From NCBI GenBank assembly GCA_003819975.1, contig RPPU01000008.1:1-21198 (forward strand): a DNA stretch of 21,198 nucleotides, in the 5' to 3' direction. The notes below the pieces were generated by a model. That model searched no databases and had not been told where the DNA came from. It saw nothing but the letters and a program-made list of their open reading frames with translations. Numbering within the stretch: position 1 is the stretch's first letter; the number at the start of each line of letters is the position of its first letter. Below are positions 15,601 through 21,198 of this stretch, piece by piece. The stretch comes from Desulfobacteraceae bacterium (GTDB lineage Bacteria > Desulfobacterota > DSM-4660 > Desulfatiglandales > HGW-15). The translations under genes were made by a program, and so were the position numbers.

Positions 15601-16593
15601 TTATTTTTCCAGAAACCAATATCTTTCCGCAAATGTTTTTGCTCCGGAACTGATCATCCCGGCATAGCCGGCCAGCATTTGGCGCATCTTCTCCGGATAA
15701 TCCCGGATCTGCTCGATCTGTGACGGATAAGACCGGATCGCCCTGAATTTCTTCTCCACGTCCGGACCGATATCCATCTGCCGCGCGGTCAATATCCGCC
15801 CATATAAGCAGCCCATTTTACGCGGCCGCATGCCGATTTTCGAATAGAGCAGAAAAAACCAGATCGCGACATAAGCCAACCAGCGCATCCAATTATTATT
15901 CCCCAACAAGGTCGGCACTTCCCGCAATTGGCCCCGGAAAGTTCGACCGGCCTGTATGATATTCAACCGCTCCAGCAGATCGGGCTCCCGGCTTTGGACC
16001 GGATTTTGGCCTAGGGACATGAGTCGATATGACAACAGGGCCGGAAACAAAGCATAAGGAATTTCTTCATAATAAATGATTTGCAGATCGGGTCGTACCG
16101 GCCGCGCCAACCCGAGGCTGCATTGAAAAACAAGTTGATGATCCGCATGCTGACCAACGCCCAGAGGAATGTAAAGGTTCCGGTTCCCGGCCTTTTGGCA
16201 AACCGCCCGGATCTCGGAAGCAATGCGATCAGTCAACTCCTGTTCGCCCTGCAACAGACCGGGGCTTAAGGAATAGCGATAAATGGGGTGGCAATGCCGG
16301 AAAATCCAGTCCTGATGATCCAACCAGAGAAAATCCGCACCCATTTCATCCATGGCTTTTCGGTCTTCGGCCCGCCGTCGGGACATATCCACGACATTTT
16401 TTAAAGCCGGGTCGTGCGGTTTTTTCTCCGCTTCGATATCGGCCGTAAAAACCGTCACCACCAGAACCGCCTCACCGTCTCGGACTTGGCGGGCGATCAG
16501 ACCGCTGCAGGAAAAAGCCGCATCATCCAAGTGCGGAGCGATGTAGACATGGGTATAGGTTTTGTGAATGGTGACTATGTTTTCATATTGCAT
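15601..16593 (-). CDS. PIG-L/LmbE family deacetylase
   Basis: This 330-residue protein has the zinc-site motif as APHLDDAAFSCSG (H21, D23, D24) and the second motif GQHADHQ (H149, D151, H152). The canonical PHPDDE motif is altered here to PHLDDA, so the Glu of the usual DDE is replaced by Ala. The rest of the catalytic frame is kept. PIG-L proteins remove acetyl groups from N-acetylglucosamine-linked substrates such as lipids, mycothiol precursors or glycans. A hydrophobic stretch (WLAYVAIWFFLLYSKIG, about residues 245-261) may attach it to the membrane. The ribosome-binding site is weak. It is convergent with the toxin gene. Next to heptose genes it may act on surface glycans, but the genes are not co-transcribed. 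Confidence 0.85.
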   Translation of the reverse strand: MQYENIVTIHKTYTHVYIAPHLDDAAFSCSGLIARQVRDGEAVLVVTVFTADIEAEKKPHDPALKNVVDMSRRRAEDRKAMDEMGADFLWLDHQDWIFRHCHPIYRYSLSPGLLQGEQELTDRIASEIRAVCQKAGNRNLYIPLGVGQHADHQLVFQCSLGLARPVRPDLQIIYYEEIPYALFPALLSYRLMSLGQNPVQSREPDLLERLNIIQAGRTFRGQLREVPTLLGNNNWMRWLAYVAIWFFLLYSKIGMRPRKMGCLYGRILTARQMDIGPDVEKKFRAIRSYPSQIEQIRDYPEKMRQMLAGYAGMISSGAKTFAERYWFLEK

Positions 16594-16989
16594 AAACGAT
16601 TTCTTTCAAAAAAGATTCACCAAAAATCCCGGCAAAGGCGAAACAAGAAACAAAGTCGAAAAAGTTGTTTAAAATCTTTGTGCCTGCATATATCCACGTT
16701 AAACTTCATCTTTTTAACGGCTCTAAAAAGACCATACCCTTATATAGTCTTTCCACCCGCGGATCAACCTTTTTGCCTTTCACCCTCCATTCCCGGTCGA
16801 CTGTTTAATCCGCCCTAGGCTTTGCGAAGGCGGATCACTTTCACCGTTCACGATTTCACACGTTCTCTAATTCTCACTTTCTCACGTTCTTACGTTCTTA
16901 CGTTCACCCCCTAGTTCCCATATTGACAATTCGGCTTAAAAAGCCTAATTTGGATTCCGTTGAATTTAGGCTGAAAAGGAGCCGTGCGC
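16594..16989. other. 396-bp intergenic region with repeats and a promoter
   Basis: No gene is seen. A hairpin ATCCGCC/GGCGGAT lies at 16808-16835. An 8-bp tandem repeat ACGTTCTT (16884-16907) belongs to a TTCACGTT-rich tract resembling the one before cysS. TTGACA (16923-16928), 17 bp, TAATTT (16946-16951) is the likely promoter of gmhA, with a poor -10; it overlaps the near-palindrome GGCTTAAAAAGCC. Confidence 0.5.
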
Positions 16990-17577
16990 GTGGAAAAAAT
17001 AATCCAAGAAGCTTTGCATGAAAGCATCCGAGCCAAGGAAGAATTTATTTCCCAAAACGCCGCAAACTTAATCCTATTGACTAAAAAGATCGTCTCGGCT
17101 TTTAACCATGACCACAAGCTCATGATCTGCGGCAATGGCGGCAGCGCCGCCGATGCCCAACATCTGGCCGCTGAATTCGTGAACCGGTTCATATTGGAAA
17201 GGCCGCCCCTGCCGGCCCTGGCCCTGACCACCGATACCTCGATCTTGACCAGTATCGGCAATGATTACAGTTTTGAAGAAGTATTTTCAAAACAAATCAA
17301 GGCGTTGGGCCAAGAGGGCGACGTCCTTTTGGTCATCAGCACCAGCGGTAATTCCGCCAACATTATGGCTGCGGTCAAAACTGCCCGCAAACAAGGAATC
17401 TATGCGGTCGGTTTGCTCGGCAATGATGGCGGCAAGCTGGCCAATATGGTTGATTTAGCTTTAACCGTCCGGCATAGCCTGACCCCCAGAATTCAAGAGG
17501 TCCATATTTTCTGCGGTCATATGGTGTGCCAATTGGTGGATTATTTGCTTTTCCAAAAAAACAGTGAGCCTGAATAA
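16990..17577 (+). CDS. gmhA: D-sedoheptulose-7-phosphate isomerase
   Basis: This 195-residue SIS-domain protein converts sedoheptulose 7-phosphate to heptose 7-phosphate, the first step of ADP-heptose synthesis for lipopolysaccharide or glycans. The sugar-phosphate loops are CGNGGSAADAQHLAAEFVNR (47-66, with E62 in the position of the catalytic Glu) and ISTSGNSANI (116-125). The C-terminal IQEVHIFCGH (168-177) carries the His region used in catalysis. The length is normal. The GTG at 16990 is chosen because AAAGGAG lies 8 bp upstream; an in-frame GTG at 16984 is only 2 bp from it. It is followed after 17 bp by the next gene, so they form an operon. The kinase, phosphatase and nucleotidyltransferase of the pathway are not in the window. 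Confidence 0.93.
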   Translation: MEKIIQEALHESIRAKEEFISQNAANLILLTKKIVSAFNHDHKLMICGNGGSAADAQHLAAEFVNRFILERPPLPALALTTDTSILTSIGNDYSFEEVFSKQIKALGQEGDVLLVISTSGNSANIMAAVKTARKQGIYAVGLLGNDGGKLANMVDLALTVRHSLTPRIQEVHIFCGHMVCQLVDYLLFQKNSEPE

Positions 17578-17594
17578 AAGAAAGGGATATTTTC

Positions 17595-18545
17595 GTGACG
17601 GAATGGAAACCCATTGATCTTCAAGGGGTAAAAACCTATTCGCTTCAATCCCGCGCCAGCAAGGTCAAAGTCGCGGATTTTGCCAAATCTTGGCAGGCCG
17701 GCGCCGGCTTTGAGGCCTGGCTGCAATCCCTGCCTTCGATCCTGGCTGCCCAAAATTTTCAAAAAATCGTGGCTCATATTGTTCAAGCCCATAAAAAAGG
17801 CGCACCGGTCATCCTCGCCATGGGCGCGCACCCGATTAAAGTGGGCTTGAACCCGATCATTATTGATCTATGTAAAAAAGGCATCTTAACTGCTATCGCT
17901 CTGAACGGCGCCGGCATTGTGCATGACGCGGAAATCGCCATGCACGGACAAACTTCCGAAGATGTGGCTGCCCATCTGGGCGCGGGCACTTTCGGTATGG
18001 CCGAGGAAACCGGCCGATTCATCAATGAGGCAATCATCGACGGGGTTCAAAAAGGTTATGGCCTGGGCAAAGCATTAGGCATTGCCCTGGTACAGGCCAA
18101 ATTTCCTTACAATCCATATAGCCTTTTGGCCCAAGCTTATGAAGGAGATATTCCGGTGACCGTACATGTCGCCATTGGGACCGACATTATTCATTGCCAC
18201 CCCAGGGCGGACGGCGCCGCAATCGGCGCAGCCTCCCATCAGGATTTCCGCCTTTTGGCCGGCCTAGTCGCCAAGCTCGAAGGCGGCGTTTTTATCAACT
18301 TAGGTTCAGCCGTGATTTTACCCGAGGTCTTCTTAAAAGCGCTCTCGCTCGTGCATAACTTAGGCCATGAAGTCAAACATTTCACTACAGTCAATATGGA
18401 TTTTATCCAGCATTACCGGCCCCTGACCAATGTGGTGCATCGGCCGACCCAGGAGGGCGGCCAGGGCTATTCCCTGGTGGGGCATCATGAGATCATGTTC
18501 CCCTTGCTGGCCGCCGCGGTGATCGAGGGATTAAGTGAAAGATAA
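17595..18545 (+). CDS. Deoxyhypusine-synthase-like protein of unknown function
   Basis: This 316-residue protein looks like a Rossmann-fold, NAD-binding member of the deoxyhypusine synthase superfamily. Clues are GAHPIKVGLNPIIIDL (77-92), LNGAGIVHDAEIAMHG (103-118), HVAIGTDIIHCHP (191-203), GGVFINLGSAVILPEVFLKA (230-249) and HRPTQEGGQGYSLVGHHE. Bacteria lack eIF5A, so the reaction is not protein hypusination; it may use a different amine or be a distinct dehydrogenase or transferase. It lies 17 bp after gmhA and starts with GTG 17595 behind AAAGGG. The tight link hints at a role near heptose or envelope metabolism, but this is inference. Confidence 0.7.
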   Translation: MTEWKPIDLQGVKTYSLQSRASKVKVADFAKSWQAGAGFEAWLQSLPSILAAQNFQKIVAHIVQAHKKGAPVILAMGAHPIKVGLNPIIIDLCKKGILTAIALNGAGIVHDAEIAMHGQTSEDVAAHLGAGTFGMAEETGRFINEAIIDGVQKGYGLGKALGIALVQAKFPYNPYSLLAQAYEGDIPVTVHVAIGTDIIHCHPRADGAAIGAASHQDFRLLAGLVAKLEGGVFINLGSAVILPEVFLKALSLVHNLGHEVKHFTTVNMDFIQHYRPLTNVVHRPTQEGGQGYSLVGHHEIMFPLLAAAVIEGLSER

Positions 18546-18550
18546 AATAT

Positions 18551-18627
18551 TACCACAAAGGCACCAAGACGCAAAGACTTAAAGATTTTTTATTATTTCT
18601 TCGTGGCTTAGTGTCTTCGTGGTGAAA
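18551..18627. repeat. Short palindromic element D (ACCACAAAGGCACCAAGAC family)
   Basis: ACCACAAAGGCACCAAGACG at the left end is an imperfect inverted repeat of the right end (CTTCGTGGCTTAGTGTCTTC then GTGGTGAA, 18600-18627). It is related in style, but not in sequence, to the larger ACCACAGAGGCACAGAG elements. It fills the 113-bp gap before the FmdB gene. Confidence 0.75.
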
Positions 18628-18658
18628 GTCTGGCAAAATAATTATTGAGGGGCTACAA

Positions 18659-18889
18659 ATGCCGATTTATGAATTTACCTGCACCAAGTGCAAAAACCAA
18701 TTTGAATACCTGGTCTTCGGCAACGACAAAGACATCGCCTGCCCGGACTGCCAAAGTAAAAAGGTCAAACGCCTCATGTCGGCCTGCCGGCATAAAAGCG
18801 GCGGCCGCGGCGGCGACTATGCCCCGGCGGCTTCTTCCGGCGGCGGCTGCGCCGGTTGCGGCGGCGGATCCTGCAGCACGTGCCATTAA
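18659..18889 (+). CDS. FmdB family zinc-ribbon protein
   Basis: This 76-residue protein starts with MPIYEFTCTKC, the standard FmdB opening, and has two CxxC knuckles (C8-C11 and C28-C31) for one zinc. The C-terminus is a Gly/Cys-rich tail (GGGCAGCGGGSCSTCH) with four more Cys, commonly seen in this family but of unknown use. FmdB proteins are small putative regulators; the name comes from a formamidase cluster and the function is unproven. A GAGGGG ribosome-binding site lies 6 bp before ATG 18659. Confidence 0.9.
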   Translation: MPIYEFTCTKCKNQFEYLVFGNDKDIACPDCQSKKVKRLMSACRHKSGGRGGDYAPAASSGGGCAGCGGGSCSTCH

Positions 18890-18895
18890 AGAATT

Positions 18896-19090
18896 TTCAC
18901 CACAGAGACACAGAGAGCACAGAGATTATTTTTATATTTCTAAGAACACAGCTTATTATCCCCTGCCGCCCTCTCACTGGCTCAACAGTTTTATGATTTT
19001 TAAAACTATTTCAAGGGATAAATATTCTCTCTGTGACCTCTGTGCCACTAAAGCAATTTTAATTCTAAAAATTGCGTCCTCTGTGGTGAA
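18896..19090 (+). repeat. Palindromic repeat element, copy C (195 bp, with nested hairpin)
   Basis: The left end (18896-18924) is ACCACAGAGACACAGAGAGCACAGAG. The right end is split: CTCTCTGTGACCTCTGTGCC (19027-19046) and TCTGTGGTGAA (19080-19090) are separated by about 32 bp containing a perfect hairpin GCAATTTT/AAAATTGC (19053-19075). The core keeps AACAGTTTT (18984-18992) with an imperfect partner, a TTATCCC..GGGATAA outer stem and the word CCTCTCA. It ends only 20 bp before the ispF start codon. Confidence 0.8.
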
Positions 19091-19110
19091 ATTTATTCGG
19101 GGGTTTTATT

Positions 19111-19584
19111 TTGCGAGTCGGATTCGGTTATGATGTGCATCGATTGGTGGCGGGCCGCGACCTGATTCTGGGCGGCGTGAAAATACCCCATGTTTTGGGT
19201 CTCCTGGGTCACTCGGACGCGGATGTGCTGACTCATGCGGTCATGGACGCGATTCTGGGCGCTCTGGCTCAGGGCGATATCGGCCGACATTTTCCGGATA
19301 CGGACCCGGCTTATAAAGACATCGCCAGCCTGGTTCTCCTCGCCCGCGTTATGGCCCTCGTCAAACAGAACAGGAGCCGGATTAACAATGTGGATGTCAC
19401 TATTCTGGCTCAAAATCCGAAACTCATGCCTTACATGGCGGAGATGCGCCGCAATTTAGCGGAAGTCATGGAAATCGGCATAGAAGATGTCAATATCAAG
19501 GCGACCACCACCGAAGGCCTGGGCTTTGTCGGCCGCGAACAAGGCATGGCCGCCTATGCCGTCGTGAGCATCAATGAGACGTGA
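19111..19584 (+). CDS. ispF: 2-C-methyl-D-erythritol 2,4-cyclodiphosphate synthase
   Basis: This 157-residue enzyme of the MEP isoprenoid pathway forms the cyclic diphosphate from CDP-methylerythritol 2-phosphate. The metal ligands are D8 and H10 (GFGYDVH) and H42 (DADVLTH). The signature ATTTEGLGFVGREQGMAAYAVV is at the C-terminus. The length is standard. Translation starts at TTG 19111, seven bases after CGGGGG; no ATG or GTG gives the family N-terminus. It stands without ispD in this window, and the upstream 200 bp are repeat C. Confidence 0.95.
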   Translation: MRVGFGYDVHRLVAGRDLILGGVKIPHVLGLLGHSDADVLTHAVMDAILGALAQGDIGRHFPDTDPAYKDIASLVLLARVMALVKQNRSRINNVDVTILAQNPKLMPYMAEMRRNLAEVMEIGIEDVNIKATTTEGLGFVGREQGMAAYAVVSINET

Positions 19585-19672
19585 AAGGCGACAACGTGAG
19601 ACGTAAAACGTGAAAGGTGAAACGGAAAAAGAAAATATCGAATATCGAACTCCGAATATCGAATAATGAAGG
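19583..19672. repeat. Repeat tract after ispF (GTGAAAGG and CGAATATCGAA words)
   Basis: The first half (19583-19626) is built of GTGAAAGGTGAAACGG-like words in reverse orientation to the tandem array at 19754-19837, so the two can pair. The second half (19638-19672) is the CGAATATCGAAC family also seen at 2430-2466. Confidence 0.65.
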
Positions 19673-19753
19673 CGAGAACCGGACTGAATCAAATTGAATA
19701 ATGACTCAAAAAAATCGACAACTTTAAATCAGGACTTGACCTCCTTCTTCACG

Positions 19754-19837
19754 TTTGCCGTTTCACCTTTGCCGTTTCACCTTTGCCGTTTCACCTTTGC
19801 CGTTTCACGTTTAACCTTTCACGTTTAACCTTTCACG
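19754..19837. repeat. Tandem array of six 14-bp units before cysS
   Basis: Four units TTTGCCGTTTCAC(C/G) (19754-19809) are followed by two TTTAACCTTTCACG (19810-19837), without spacers. The array ends 13 bp before the cysS ribosome-binding site. Confidence 0.9.
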
Positions 19838-19864
19838 TTTATCCTGCTTTAAGGAGTACTACAA

Positions 19865-21198
19865 ATGACCCTGTGGATCTACAACACCGCCAAGCATATA
19901 AAAGAGGAATTCGTTCCCCTGCAACCCGGCAAGGTCGGCATCTACGCCTGCGGCGTGACGGTTTACGATCTCTGCCATATCGGCCACGCCCGCTCCGCCC
20001 TGGTTTTCGACGTGCTCGTGCGCTATCTGCGTGCGCGGGGTCTCGATGTCACCTTTGTGCGTAATTTCACGGATGTGGACGACAAGATCATCAATCGCGC
20101 CCGTGAACTGGGCAAAGAACCCCAGGACATTGCCGAGCAATATATCCGGGCTTATTACGAAGATATGGACCGTTTGGGCATTATGCGGGCCGATGTGGAG
20201 CCCCGCGCCACGCAGCACATCGCCGGTATGTTGGCCATGATCCGAACGCTGATTGCCAAAGGCCATGCCTACGCGGAAGGTTCGGACGTTTACTTCTCCA
20301 TCGAATCTTTTAAAGAATACGGCGGACTCTCCGGTCGTAAGCTGGACGATATGCAGGCTGGCAGCCGCGTGGCTGTCGACGAACGCAAGCGCCATCCCAT
20401 GGATTTCGCCCTTTGGAAAGGCGCCAAGCCGGGCGAACCGCAATGGCCCAGCCCCTGGGGACCGGGCCGGCCGGGCTGGCATATCGAGTGCTCCGTAATG
20501 AGCGCCCAATATTTGGGCGAGACCTTCGACATCCATGCCGGCGGCGCAGATTTGCTCTTCCCGCATCATGAAAACGAGCGCGCTCAGTCCCTGGCCGCCA
20601 CAGACGGCCGGTTCGCGCGTTACTGGATGCACAACGGCATGCTCGATATCAATGCCGAAAAAATGTCCAAATCTCTTGGCAATTTCATTACGATTCGGGA
20701 TGCTTTAAAAACCTATCATCCGGAAGTGCTGCGACTTTTTTTTCTTTCCAAGCACTACCGCAGTCCTCTGGATTTCACGCCCGCGGATGTCGGTGAAATC
20801 CAAAGCGCCCTGGTGCGCATTTACCGCACTCTGGAACGGCTGGACAGCCTCATCGACCCGGTTCAAGATCAGGATCGGCTCTCACCGGTCGGGTCGCTAG
20901 CTCAAGAACCGTCCGAGCCTTTTCTTAAATCCTTTATCGAAAACATGGATGACGATTTGAACACCGCCGGCGCCCTGGGTTTGGTTTTTGAAAAAGTAAA
21001 AGAATGGAACCGAATACTGGACGGGATCAAGGGCCCCGTTGACAATGAAACCCGCGCGCGCTTGCAGGCCGATCGCCGCCATTTGCTCCTGGCCGGCCGA
21101 ATCATGGGATTGCTGAATCAAACGCCGGTCGATTTCTTCAAGGAACTGGCGACCGCCTCGGCCAAAAATACGGACGCGGTCCAAATCGAAAAACTGAT
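19865..21198 (+). CDS. cysS: Cysteinyl-tRNA synthetase (partial, C-terminus beyond window)
   Basis: The frame is open from ATG 19865 to the window end (444 codons of a usual 460-500). It charges tRNA-Cys. The class I signatures are present: HIGH at 38-41 within VTVYDLCHIGHARS, and KMSKS in INAEKMSKSLGNF. The zinc-site residues are C29, the Cys of WHIECSVMS, and the His/Glu of FPHHENERAQS. AAGGAG lies 8 bp before the ATG. The adjacent ispF gene is a common neighbour of cysS in bacteria. Large frames on the opposite strand here are shadows. Confidence 0.96.
   Translation, partial: MTLWIYNTAKHIKEEFVPLQPGKVGIYACGVTVYDLCHIGHARSALVFDVLVRYLRARGLDVTFVRNFTDVDDKIINRARELGKEPQDIAEQYIRAYYEDMDRLGIMRADVEPRATQHIAGMLAMIRTLIAKGHAYAEGSDVYFSIESFKEYGGLSGRKLDDMQAGSRVAVDERKRHPMDFALWKGAKPGEPQWPSPWGPGRPGWHIECSVMSAQYLGETFDIHAGGADLLFPHHENERAQSLAATDGRFARYWMHNGMLDINAEKMSKSLGNFITIRDALKTYHPEVLRLFFLSKHYRSPLDFTPADVGEIQSALVRIYRTLERLDSLIDPVQDQDRLSPVGSLAQEPSEPFLKSFIENMDDDLNTAGALGLVFEKVKEWNRILDGIKGPVDNETRARLQADRRHLLLAGRIMGLLNQTPVDFFKELATASAKNTDAVQIEKL

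Noticed and set aside
15572..15610. Terminator after the toxin gene
   Set aside because: ACTATT/AATAGT is a weak stem and the T-rich stretch starts about 10 nt later, so the support is too thin.
18645..19133. 162-codon frame across the FmdB gene and repeat C
   Set aside because: It is out of frame with FmdB and runs through a palindromic repeat, so it is an artefact.
19754..19837. Possible CRISPR array
   Set aside because: The 14-bp units are directly adjacent with no spacers, and no cas gene is present.
19859..20632. 257-codon open frame on the minus strand
   Set aside because: It is antisense to cysS, whose motifs are unmistakable.

Overview
The window looks like chromosomal DNA of a Gram-negative, probably anaerobic bacterium. 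A MipA/OmpV outer-membrane protein and gmhA (heptose synthesis) point to an outer membrane. A cytoplasmic molybdopterin/iron-sulfur enzyme pair points to anaerobic or redox-versatile metabolism. Intergenic spaces are full of small palindromic repeats of kinds I associate with uncultivated lineages such as Omnitrophota or Desulfobacterota. That placement is a guess; nothing here fixes the phylum. GC is near 50 % in genes and clearly lower between them, and TTG/GTG starts are common.

Layout. (1) 1-7832, minus strand: a MoxR-type operon read from 7832 down. It holds a secreted/membrane-anchored protein with a GATase-like region, a polytopic membrane protein, a membrane protein with a long disordered middle, the MoxR AAA+ ATPase, a DUF58 protein, and a BatA-like vWA protein that runs off the left edge. 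A sigma-70-like promoter lies just upstream (7871-7899). (2) 8137-11300, plus strand: a DMSO-reductase-family Mo/W enzyme lacking the first Cys of its N-terminal cluster, then a small two-cluster ferredoxin-like subunit with a Lys/Ala-rich tail. A 229-bp palindromic element separates them. (3) 11301-13505: a 594-bp non-coding region with a very good sigma-54 (-24/-12) promoter and three upstream palindromes, followed by a secreted 536-residue protein of unknown family. (4) 13668-14507, minus: MipA/OmpV. (5) 14508-15522: a gene-poor stretch with a perfect 17-bp inverted repeat, then a RelB/RelE-like toxin-antitoxin pair. (6) 15601-16593, minus: a PIG-L/LmbE deacetylase. (7) 16990-21198, plus: gmhA, a deoxyhypusine-synthase-like protein, an FmdB zinc ribbon, ispF and cysS (cut at the right edge), with repeats in nearly every gap.

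The genes do not form one pathway. Group 1 should work as one machine: a MoxR ATPase acting with vWA/DUF58 partners on membrane or periplasmic clients. Group 2 should be one enzyme. Group 7 is a string of housekeeping genes for heptose, isoprenoid and Cys-tRNA supply.

The most notable signals are the sigma-54 promoter in front of an unrecognised secreted protein; the altered cluster motif of the Mo/W enzyme and the tail on its partner; and a family of palindromic elements (three copies) in which a 72-bp hairpin block is identical in two copies, while a second stem changes sequence yet stays paired around a conserved CTCTCA loop.
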